From Ctena decussata (taxonomy: Eukaryota > Mollusca > Bivalvia > Lucinida > Lucinidae), in contig OZ022506.1 of NCBI GenBank assembly GCA_963989385.1, positions 5,063,415 to 5,127,414 of the forward strand: a DNA stretch of 64,000 nucleotides, in the 5' to 3' direction. Positions 23,501-36,215 of this stretch are shown in pieces. The notes beneath the pieces were generated by a model. The model worked only from the letters and a program-made list of their open reading frames with translations, was not told the origin of the DNA and made no database searches. The position numbers and the translations under genes were made by a program. The first letter of the stretch is position 1. Every line of letters begins with the position of its first letter.

Positions 23501-26500
23501 GGGTGATGCTTCTCTTGTTTTCACTTTTTTGTCTTTGTCGGCTTTCCGTTTATCTTAACCTTTTTACATTATTTGTGATAGCTTTTATTACCATCTGCTG
23601 CAAAAGGGCTTCACTCTTGACTGTTAGCTCGTTTTGTTCAGCTTTGTCTGTCGTCTTGATTGTTTTCCTTCCCATGTAGTGTTCAGACCAAATGTGTTGG
23701 TAAATGATCATTGTCTTCTCATTAACGTTGGCTGGGAAGCATGCTGTTACCTCTGTAAGTTCAGGGCCCAGTTGTTCAAAACATCGTTAGGCTAACAAGC
23801 TCGTTAGAGGTCAACTCGTTAAGTGTTTTACCACTTTATAGCCAAATACACTGATATTTTTTGTTGAACATATGTGAGAAGCTTTTGCTCAGAGGAGCAA
23901 AAGCTTCTCACATATTTTTCAACAAAAAATATTGGCATATTTGAATTATTTACGTGTGAAATTTTAACGTCACGTTAACTAACGACGTCGTTAGTTTTGA
24001 ACAACTGGGTCCAGTGCCCAGTTGTTCAAAGCATCGTTAGCTTAACGAGCTTGTTAAGGGGTCAACTCGTTAAGTGTTTTGTGACTTTATAGCCAAATAC
24101 ACTGATATTTTTGTTGACAGCTTCTCACATATTTTCAACAAAAATATTGGTGTATTTGTGATATTAACGTTTAGCCTGCACGTTACGATATACCTATGGG
24201 AGGTTTTTGCGCACGGCAAAGACGGGGATCGGCCTGGACATCAGTCTAGTCGGATCGGCGTCTTTGCGGTGCGTTTTATATGCAGCAATAAGATTATCTT
24301 CCAGTGTACAGCGTAAACCCTGATCAGACTGCACAGATGTCCAGGCTGATCTTGGTCCTCGCTGTCACGGGTTTTTGTATGCGTTGGTTCATGTAAGTAT
24401 TGATCCATTTTGCTGTACAACACTCGGGTTTACATTTCAAGTTATAGGGACGTTGCGCATGTTATTTGCCGCTCTACGTCGCGTTACGTTTTCACTAACG
24501 GACGTGACGTTACTTGTTTTTTCAAATACGGTCTAGTTTCTGAAGAAGACGAAAGTCGAAACGTTAACCTCCAGTGTTTTGTCTTATATCTGGACTTTAT
24601 TGATATTAACGTTTGGAATTTTAACGTCTCGTTAACTAACGACGTCGTTAGTTTTGAACAACTGGGACCTGGTTGTAACACTTCTGCAAGTTCTTGACAA
24701 TGTGTAACTGACTTTACGTTTTGGGCATGTCTTCAACTGACTTATGTTGGTACCAACCTAACCGGCACATAACTTTGAACCAACTTTGAATCAACATTGA
24801 TTCAAACCAATTATATTGACTTAATTGTAAATCAACGTTGTTTCAGCATTAGGCCTATACATGTATGTTGACTGTGCTGTTTTCAGTTTCAGGGATAACT
24901 GAACAACTGATAAAGCAGATATACTCAACAATTATGCTTTCTTTTTTCATACCAAGTGCTTGGAAGTATCTTAAGTGCATTGTCACCTGGTACACATAAA
25001 TGGTCATTTACAGTAGGACATAAATCCGAAAGTTCTTTAAATCTGAGGAAGGCAGGTGACACGTGCAATGTTTTGGGGTCCTAGTCACAAATTGTGTTCC
25101 CTAATTGTCCAAAACAGCTTAAAAGAAAACTTCTTTTGCATTTTGTCGTGTTTTTGCAGAAATGAAAACTCAAGAAAAATGCATCGGTCGGCAGGTACAC
25201 AGAAATGAATACATGTTCCCGCAAATAGAGAGAACAGCGTGCTATTGAAATAACCAACCTTGAGAAAGCTTTGAAAAATAATATGAGCCGCGATACGAGA
25301 AAACCAACAATGTGGTTGTGCGCCCAGCGCAGACTCAGGTCAGCCTGGGCATCCACCCAGGCTGAGCTGACTCTTCGCTAAGCGCTTAAAGGGTAGCTGA
25401 GGGTCCAAGCTACCTTCATGCGGACAGCGAAGACTCTGATCAGACTGGGCGGATGCCCAGGCTGATCTGAGTCTGCGCTGGGCGCACAACCACATTGTTG
25501 GTTTTCTCCTGTCGCAGCTCAATTATTGCTTTCAGTGTATCAGCTTAGTGATTATCATTATCATCAGTCCATTTGAAATATATGTGTCCGTTATTCTTGA
25601 CCGGGCCACAGATATTGCTGTCCTGAAAGTGTCCTGAAAGTCTGAGAGGATCAAGTCAACTAGAAGTATCACTGACCGATAGTTGTGAGGTTTAGTGTAA
25701 ATAATATTTAATTCGATATACTGGACGAATATTAAAACATTAGCTTGGAAGGTTTTCTCTGGTTTCTTCACCAGATATTATTAGGGTCACTGATGAGGCT
25801 TTATTAGCCGAATCTACGTAGTCCGGCTCATGTTCGTTCTACTGAATGTATTCTCTGCTCTTTAAGGAACTCTTTAAGATTTTAATTTAACTTCGCTGCA
25901 GCTGGTGTTGTGCCATGTGGCGGCCGTAAAACGTCTCCCGTAGTGCACATGTTATTATATTTTCGTCCTTTGCGATCAGCGGATATATTCTGATCAATCT
26001 GAAATTTGAGATTGGTTTATGCTCTATTTCTAGATCATCGTCTTTTATATTATTTGGCCCCTTTTTGATATTAACCAGTCGTTGAATCGACTGTCCAATT
26101 AGAATGAAGACATTACAGTTTGCTTTTCTCTGGTTTCGTCACCAGATATTATTAGGGTCACTGATGAGGCTTATTAGCCGAAACTACGTAGTCTGGCCCA
26201 TGTTCCTTGTACTGACTGTGTTCTCTGCTCTTGAAGAAACTCTTTAAGATTTCAATTTGTAGGTTTATCGCAGTAAGTATCAGTAACTGAGATGGGAGTT
26301 TCACTGCTCTCAGTTAACAGTGAAATTTACGTTAACGTATTTAAAGTATTGATATTACATTAAAAAATCTACAAAGTTTGGCACCTAAAACTATTACCAT
26401 AACTCTCCTTAATGGATTAGTTAATAATGTGTTCAAAAGTTGCACAATGTTGGCCCTTATCAGCAGCAGTCTTACCTGGATCTTCACTGTTTGCTCAGAC

Positions 26501-29500
26501 CTATGTGTACGGTGTACAGAAATGTTAGTAGAACAAGTGTCAGTGATTATTGTATTTTGACCACATGTGGTAGTAAGTTTGGTCCTACCTGCTATACGTA
26601 CTTACAGCTTCCAATGAACAGCGGGCAGACCGGTCTGTCCATGGGGTAGGTATTCAGTCTCATAGGACAGGCAGCTTTAATAGTCAGTCTACAAGAAATA
26701 GGCAGCTTTAATAGTCAGTCTACAAGAAATAACAAAGAATACAAAAAAAAAACGAATTAGGGGATAACTGTATTGAAAATTGTCATTTGAGGAAGTAAAT
26801 CACCGGTTTTATGGTCGGAAATTTCGTTTTACGGCGACGCACTAGCGGAGCCGTAAAACGGAATTTGCGACCATAAAACCGACGATTTACCTCCCCAAAT
26901 GACAATTTTCAATACAGTTATCCCCATTCTAATGCACTTTTTCACATTTTCACCTTTCAAAGTGTACTTCTTTTCACCATTGCGAGTGCTTTCGGCAGCG
27001 TAAAACCAAACGTCAGCCAATGAGAAGCTACGTTTTATAATGACGTCGGGTTTGCGACAGTATATCCCAGAATATACTGTCGCAAATTTTTGACGTTATC
27101 CAATCAGACGTTGCGTTATATTTGTAAGTGCATTAGAATACAAAATAATTGAAAGACTAAAAAGCAAAATATGTCTTGATATGGCTCACCCAATTATTGC
27201 TTAAAATCCGTACTATCATGATGCGAAAATGTGGGATATTTTGAACTTCTAGATCACGCAAATCTGCTATCGTAGCATATGACTTTAGAATGTATACATG
27301 TTTAAAATCCAAAAGATATATTTTATTTTCAGTTAAACTATTTCACTGTCACGAGGCCTCATTCATAGTTTTGCCTCAATGAAACCTCACCGTGTCAAGA
27401 CACGACTCGCACGGACTAGGCATTGTTGAACCGGTTTCATTGATAACAATTGAACGTTGAATGCAGTCTCGTGCAGGTGAAGCCATGTGTAAATTTATAG
27501 GCAGCCAATACTGTTCTAAGTAGACTTACAAGGGTGTAATGAAAATTTTCTTTAGTCCTTTTTAGTGGACTCATTACTAATTCTGTTATTACCATTATTA
27601 GTACTTGTATAACATGCTGCACCATTATAGCTTGCTTTTATATCTTACACATATCTCTCCTCCTCACTCAATTCTTATATCTCTGTTTTCCCCACCCCAG
27701 TAGTTTAGGTTCTGTAGGCCGCAATATGTTACTGTGTACCCCCCCCCCCCTTCTTATATTCTTTCATTTAGCCACATATCTGTACTCCTGCACAACCCGT
27801 TTAGTATATTATTATTGATACGCCATATGTTATGTTTTCTGTATTCTGTATGCATGTACTGATATGTCAATATGTATTGACCTGAGTTTAATAAAGTGCT
27901 AGTTGAGTTGAGTTGAGTTGAGTTGTAGCTGAATGCAATGCGAATAAAAATAATGAAAAAAAATGTTAAAAATAATAACAATAATTAATGATAGTTATGA
28001 TAATAAAGATAATAAAATGATAAACATGATGATAATAATAGCAATATATGCAACCTTGTTGTATTTTCGGAGGATATATACCAACAAAATTTGAACCTAC
28101 TTGAAATGGTTTGGTTTTTATTATAGTACAATAAAGTTTCTGTAGCTCTGAATTGGATCAGTCTTTTAAACTGTTTACTAATGTACGATACTTCAGTACT
28201 CAAAACTTTTGTTTTTCGTTAAAGGCAACTTGTACTTTGCGCTAGTGCATAGATATGATAAAAGTATTTATATTCCTGACAATTTGTATTTACCACGGCA
28301 ATATGAGGTTGTTGTTTTGGGTTGTTTATCTTATTGGATTCTTGTCACAGTGTCTGTTATCTCTGGCCAGCCTTATCAATGAAATCAATAGTGTATGAAG
28401 TCAAACATAACTTCTAGTTATTAATCCATGGACCATCCGAGGCATAAAGGTTATCCAAATACGGACAAGACTTATTAGAGTGCACAGCATATGAAGATTG
28501 CTTCAGCATGTTAGGGTTGAGAATATATCTTCATCCTATTTTATAAAAAGTAAACTGCGTTTTGAGAAAGCCTGTCTGAAGACTATTCAAACTTTCCTGC
28601 CGGGGAACCATTGTTTTTCATTTGTTATACAACGCAAAAAAAACAATACAACATAACGTTTACTATTCAATCTCTTTCTGCCGACGAAACATTTTTATTA
28701 ATTATATACCCGCAAAAACAATTACCATGATTCGGAGAAGCAGTCATGACTAAATGAAATTGAACCGCGACACGAGAAAATCAACAAAGTGGTTGTGTGC
28801 CCAGCGCAGACTCAGATCAGCCTGGGCGTCCGCCCAGTCTGATCAGAGCCTTCGCTGTCCGCATGGAGATAGCTTAGACCCTTAGCTACACTTTAATCGC
28901 TTAGCGAAGAGTCTGGTCAGACTGGATGGATGCCAAAGCTGATCTAAGTCTGCGCTGGGCTCACAACCACTATGTTGGTTTTCTCATGTCGCGGCTCAAA
29001 TATCGGATGATTTCATCTATGATATCTGTCGTCAATCACAGTAAAGACATATGCGATCAGTTTAAAGAGGCTAAACTGCATACACCTACATTGGCAGCGT
29101 CTACTGCAATTAAGAATGAAAACTGGTTGTATGCAGTTTTAATTTGATTCAGCAGTCGACAGAGTTTGATAATTACGCCTTTAAAACTAAAATGTTCCTT
29201 ACTGAAAACAGTGTCTGGTAAATTTCAATATAATTCAACGCCAGTTAGCAGTACGATGGCTTAGTTAAACAGAATTAAAGTATTTTGTTGTCTCCGAATG
29301 GTTGCGATTCCAGACCAGCAATTTGATTTTATTCTCTTATATCATTTTAATTAAAACTGATGAACTTTAGGCGCATACACATTGACTGATTTCAAATCAT
29401 CAACATCGTCGTCATTACCATACTTCATACTTGTAACTGCAATTATAGACTAAAAACATCGTAAGAGTACCTTAACTCCAGTTTATTTTAAAATTACATT

Positions 29501-32500
29501 TATAAGCGTATAGAAACTTGAAGTAGCTTGTTATGTATATGTTTTATAAGATGCAGTTGGTACTGATCGTCTATTCAAGGTCGATGGTCTATATTCAGGT
29601 TCCCAGGTATCTTCCAGACAGCCGGCATCCATGTTTTGGATAACGCGTCATGTTAACATAAGATTATATTTTCGTTATCCCCATCCATTGATCCCTAACT
29701 CAGGAAGAAAAAAAGTCAGTTTGGTGACTGTTTGATGAAACTGTGTAAGTGCGAAATTAAACTCTCGAATATTATGAGGCAATTACTTTATGTCGATGAC
29801 ATTTTCCATTGCCGTTTTCGGGAATGTAATGAATCTTAATTTTCGCGCTTAGGCAGTCTTAACTTTGTGTATATATATTTATTTTAGCGCGCAGCTCCTT
29901 TCTAATGTGAAGATGCAGTCACAGTTCTCATAACGATACCCCACCGCCTCCCTCATGGGAGACTCAAGGAAACACATTCATAACTCGCATCTGCTGGCAC
30001 GAGTCTGTCCGTACAGTGTTTGTTAATGCTTGCTGATCTACTCTGGAATATCGCCCTCCCAGATCATAATCCGAGACCTCTATATTGACTTAGATTAACT
30101 GTGTTAAATTGCATGCATATAATAATAAATAAATAAATAAAGCAATGAATAAATATATAAATGAATAAAACCTTAATAAAGGAGACTTATTTACGAAAAT
30201 ATTTGTCTTCACAAAACTGCAAATGAAAAGTTTTACGAAAATAATACTTTCGCTAAAGGTTGTTGCATTGAAAGATGGAATCAAACATTATAGAAGTATT
30301 AAAGATTAAGGACACATGTGCATACGAGTAACACTATACCAACATTAGCGGTAAACTATCCAAACCTGAGTTGCATACCTTCTCGAGAGATACACCCGTC
30401 CATCTTCCCGAATTCTCACGAACAGATTTGGTACTGTGATATTATGCTGATTGGATCTTTGACCATTTAAGAAATATGTGTTAGGCTTCCATATATGTGA
30501 AAGAAAGAGGTTGTTCAGAGTGACTTCTGTGATATTGCGAATGTCGAATCGCAGACGGTTGTCGAACCATCGCTGTCGAAAATAACACTGGAACGAATAG
30601 TCCTGAAACCAAAAAATCACATTGAAACAAAATGAGTAACCTTATTTATGCGGTCTTGGCCTAGAGGAGCGTACCTACGTCCCAACCAGCCAGCACTTTA
30701 TCACATACTTTCCTTTATATTCGGTTTTGTTAAAGAGTAGATAAATAACCATATGACGCAGGTCCATTCCCATGTATGGAAATTAAAAAAAATGAGTTTA
30801 GTAAAAAGTAAGCCACATTATAACGATGCATGAACACTCACATGTATTCAATCATTTTTCTGTTCACAGTGTTTGCTTTGAACTAAAAAACTGGTGGAGT
30901 TGTCATGAAATTCCTGAAAGAGGTCAGTGTTAATACTCTGCTATGCTCCTATTTAGGTGGAGGAAGGTTTTGCCAAACTTATTAACGTAAGATGTATGTT
31001 TGGCAAACACTGTAGACCAGAATAGACTGCTCCTACGGAGCAATCTGATCATAATCTACTCTGTTAAGAATTCTCATCGCCACTTGCCTAAATTTCCGAT
31101 TACCAAATTTTGATAGGGTACCATTTTGAAGAAAAGACTCGCATTGGCTTAAAAAGCTTTCGTATAAGGGCAAACTTGGTGGGTAGATAAGAGAACAACA
31201 AATCAGCAATTCTAAATGGATAACCTTTAACAGCTAGGATTATTTGCCATGGCTGTTATGTACGGACACTGTCGTCTCCCGTTGGTCTCTTACTCTATCG
31301 CAGATGTCTGAAGATTGTGCAGTTACACTATGGTTATGGAATGCTTTATTTCTTTCTACATTGAAAAAGACAGCCAGACAAAAGATAATAGTTCCATTCC
31401 ATTATGGCTACGAATAAAATGCCAAAATTTTGACAAAATAATAGATACTAATCTCTAACCTTTTTGTCTCAGCGTCAGAGACTAAATTCTGAAAATTGGA
31501 GCTATTACTAAATTTAAGGCCGAAGGGTACATATATCACGCCGAAGGCTATAAATTTAAAGGTTTGTTAGCTAGAGGTTTTCTGGTTATCTGCTAAACGC
31601 TACAATAGCTCACTGAATATTACATATTGAATATGTCTGATTTCAGACAATTTTTCATCAATTACATTATTAAATTCGTTAATGAAGTTAATTCACTAAA
31701 GGGCTTCAAAACACACCGTTGCTACTAAGCTACATATAACAGTGTGAGATGTGTATAGAGCCACGCAGGCCTTCAGGTACCTATTTTCGGAAGTCGGCAC
31801 ACATATTCTATGTACAGTAATTGAAGATTTCATTTACATTTCGAAACGAAATGGTACCTATACAGATGCTAAATTTTCAGGCCCCGGATCATTCGGAAGC
31901 ATGGTACTCTTTTCCAAGTTTATGTGTTATGAAAATAAATTCTTGGTGTGTTTAGACAGAATGGAAAAAAGCTTAGAGGTGCGTTCTAACGCAGATAACT
32001 ACATTAAAACACATTTATAGTAACAGCTTCTATGTAGTGTATTTTCTGACCTTACCATGTCGCTCTCCGAGATTTGTCCCATACTCCGTATTAGTAAGTC
32101 TGTCTCTATTACCACCGGTGGACCTAAAGAGAGAACACATACATGTGTAGATGTAGTTGTTATTTATAATAATAATAATAATAATGATAATAATCATTAC
32201 ATCTCTTTTTTTTTATTATAATACATGTACTAATAAAACCTAGTGAAATATTTTGATATAAGTTTCAGTAAATGTTGTTCCAGGAACACTGACTCCATAA
32301 TTCGATTTTGAATTTAAGAAACTATGAATAGTAGACATTTTGTCAGCAAACGCATCATATATATCTAACATTTTTTACTGGAGGCACTGTATACATACGA
32401 TTTATTTTGGTTTAAACACATTTATTTCAAACTTTTTTCAGTTCACATAATCATTGATACATTACAAATAATGGGATTGGAACGAAAGCACTTGTACTTA

Positions 32501-35500
32501 TATATAAAGTTCCTCTCCCTACATATTTCTAATATGTATACATCATGGCGACAGTTTGTCAAAATAGTTGAACAAAATTATCAGGTAAACATATTTTTTT
32601 TCAAAAAACAGATACAATCAGAGAGAAAAAAATAACACAGAAAAGTTTCCGAACATAAAACAAAAAGGGGGAAAAAAGAACTGGAGAGAGATCAAGCGAA
32701 AAAAAAACAAAAAAAAAAAAAAACTTCAATATAAATATGCAATTTATGTAGTTGAGGATCAGAGAGAGGGTGCGGATCTGCAGTGACAGTCGCATCAAAC
32801 ACAGCGATTTTCATTACTGACAAGAAAAGACCAACCGCATCTTATTAATACGATGATCAAAAACGTTTAGAGTCCAAAATGAATTTATGCACCTTTTCGA
32901 ATATAACTTTATTTTATTTTCTAAACGTGTTCATGAAGATTATACATACTTATATGTAGATCTAACACCATTTAGATCGATTCATCCATAGGTATCAAGG
33001 CGGTAATCGATTATTTTGTCTGTTTTCTGTGACATGGTACAGTGCCAAAAAGTCCTTGCCATACGTCAACAATTTAATTGAAAGAAGCAAATGTTAAACG
33101 TTTGGAGCGATTTCATTTCTATCAGTATGTTATATATCTGTTCGCTTGTTTTCTTGAATACATATATCTTTTACCTCTGAGGTGAATATGAAAAGGCAAC
33201 TATTCTATTTTATTGAAAATATATAGAGATAAACTGAGAGCTATGCCTCATTCTGCAGCAGCTGGCTACAAAGATAATGGATGGGCTTTAAGAAATTGCT
33301 ATAATCCAATCTTCTTGATTTATTACTGTTTAGTGATGGAATATTGCGATAAGACAGAAAATAATCTTCTGTCAGGTCTAGGTTCATCAAGCTAATGGAC
33401 CAAGCAAGAAGATTATTACTTTCCCAAGTGCTGACCAAATTGAAATTGTAAGCTGTGTCGGTGATTAATTTGTATCAGTCATAGATATACGTGAAGCTAT
33501 GCCAAAATAGAATTGAGCCGCGACACGGGAAAACCGACAAAGCGGTTCTGCGCCCAGCGTAGACTCAGATCAGCCTGGGCATCCACCAAGTCTGATCAGA
33601 CACTTTGCTAAGCACTTAAAGGGTAGCTAAAGATCTAAGCTACCTCCAAGCGGACAGCGAAGACTCTGATCAGACTGGGCGGATGCCCAGGCTGATCTGA
33701 GTCTGCGCTGGGCGCACAACCACTTTGTTGGTTTTCTCGTGTCGCGGCTCAATTAAACCTAAAAGAGAAAGACGGGACAATGAGACCAGCCAATGTAGGA
33801 TAATACTGGTCGCCTCTTTCTTTCTTTCATTTTGTTTATTTGTTTGTTTGGTGGTGGTGTTGGTTGTGGTATAATAGAATCATGTAAGAGAGATGATGTA
33901 ACAAGATTTCCCGGTTATAGAATAGTCCAACCTTAAGGCCGTTTTGCGATAAGCGATAATTCACCGATAAGGAAAACATATTTACATGATGAAAGTTACA
34001 TTATGAGAGTCAACCCAGTGGATAATATAAACCTATCCATATCAAATTTAGTTCGACACACGCGCATTTCTGTTTTAAACTTCTTTGAAGTGTCGCTTAA
34101 CCCCGAAAGATGGAAAGAAAACAAATGATGGGCAGATACATGCAATAGTTTTACACGATTAATATACTGATGGTAGTAGACCTAAAATTATATTAATATC
34201 ATGCATGAATGAAACAAAAACACCCTTTCACTTTTACTATTTTAATGTACTTGCGTGGAAAGATCAATATCAAACTATTTGTCTGTTTTCCGAGGGATTT
34301 GCAACAACCCAAAGACAATAAAAAGCACTTTAAGTGCTGTTTTAACACCGACATTGACATAAAACTTGCCTGGAAATTTATTGAACGTTCTAACAAACTG
34401 TTTGCAATAAGGAACCTGCCAGTTTAAATGTAATTATCAAACAGTGCCGGATATTGAATCAGTTGAAAATGGCACAAGACTCGCGCTGCCTTATAAAGGC
34501 CAGGAAAAGCTGCCGATGCTGAAGAAAATGCTCTGTCTGACAAAGAATCGATTCATTAATTATCTGGCCCCGAGGTTATTAAAAAAATTTCATGCTCAAC
34601 TCAGCTAAGCATGTATTTTTTCTGCTAATAAATGTTAAAATGCCAACAACCATTGGCATTTTAACATTTATGAGAAGAAAAATAGCCTTCTTGGCTTATC
34701 TGAGTCTGAAAAGTGTTGAATTTCTTGGTATTTTTACTTTTACGAGCACTTTAAATTTCATGCTCAGCTGAGTTGAGTATATTGTAATCTCGGGGCAAGG
34801 ATGGACAGCGGTCAAGCCATTTAAATGATCATTATCTCGTATTTGGCAATGAAGACAGAAATCAGTTACTAATCTAAGGTTTGACAAATAATTTTTTAAT
34901 GCTGTTAAATGTAGTTACCCGTACTATTTTATGAAAAGAAGATAATTGCCAGGATACTTGAAAGCAGTGACGTTTCCCTGACTATGATATTATCCTTGCA
35001 ACTGGCACAATTTGGTTTAAACATATTTTATTTCAAAAATGCACATTACAGCATACAAACAACACAATAACACAAAGCAATAGGATCAGAACGAAAGCTA
35101 ATAGCTTATATAGCCCTTCTCCCTATCATTAAACAACGACATTTGCTGCAGACAAAGGACGCTTATACGGCGCAACTTCACTTTACGAAATTAAAACTGG
35201 CCTCTAAACTCGAGATATATATACTCAACCGAATTAAAACGCAACACCTAATTTTTCCAATATTTCAAAGCTCATGTGTTATGCAGATCATTTTCAGTTT
35301 AATTTCCAATTTCAACAGGGATTAACGTTTACTGTCCCAGAAATTCAGTTCTGTTGATGAAATGTGTAACGCTTGAGAGAGCATTACCGAGAGCTACCCG
35401 ATTTTCAAAAGTCTCAATTAAGGATATGTCTGCCATGGCGCATGGAATGCTGCATGCTTATGTAAGCCTGCGATTGGAAGCCAAACATTTCCATTACCAC

Positions 35501-36181
35501 CTATCAATGATTTTTAGACTTGTAGAAAGAGTTCGACGCACTTGGGAGACCACAGATTATCTCCGACCCGGCTCGTTGCGACGTATACATCCTGTCTCGC
35601 GATAGTTCTGTCTCTTTTTGAGACTTTTGAAAATCGGGTAGTTATCGATAGTGCTCTCTCAAGCGTGAACCATTTCATCAACAAAACTGAATTTCTGGGA
35701 CAGTAAACATCAATCCCTGTTGACTTTAGAAATCAAACCGAAAACAATCAGCATATGACACGAGCTATGGAATATTGGATAAATTAAGTGTTGCGGTTTT
35801 AATTCGGTTGAGTATTATTTTCTTACCCGGTTCGAAATTATTTTCTTTTTATTCGTTAGAATCATGTTAGTATTCACCAAATCGCAGCATACAAACAGTA
35901 TGTATTCTAAAATACATTTAGGCCGTGAGCGAAACAGCATGGCAAAATAAAATAAAACTATTCAAACGCAGCTACATGCAAATATGAAAAAGCAAGACAT
36001 TTCTATAAGTATTGAGAAGGCATTATGCGATAGGAAGGACTTATTATAGCAGACCTAATGAGAATAAGGTCGAGAGAACTTAGGTCTGCTTACTGCTACG
36101 TTGAGGAATAACATTTTTGTTTGATAAAAGCACTTACTAGGATAAAGCTGAGGATAAATACTCGTAGTTAAAATAAAGTAT

Positions 36182-36215
<34 letters not shown>

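Larger units (their letters stand above)
25735..26265 (+). mobile_element. Retrozyme-like element: ~1.4 tandem units of ~370 bp with two hammerheads
   Basis: The two hammerhead cleavage sites are 370 bp apart (after 25823 and after 26193). The sequence before the first and after the second repeats the internal unit: CTGGTTTC, CACCAG and GATATTATTAGG upstream, then CTCATGTTC and TTCTCTGCTCTT downstream. Two hammerheads flanking one unit as direct repeats is the layout known for retrozymes, small non-coding elements thought to be moved by Penelope-like or other reverse transcriptases. No reading frame is present. It sits in receptor intron 5, antisense to the gene. Confidence 0.85.

Noticed and set aside
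24540..24566. Second hammerhead (CTGAAGAAGACGAAAGTCGA then AAC)
   Set aside because: CTGAAGA and GAAAC are present, but stem II has an extra unpaired base. No short stem III with a GTC-type triplet follows.
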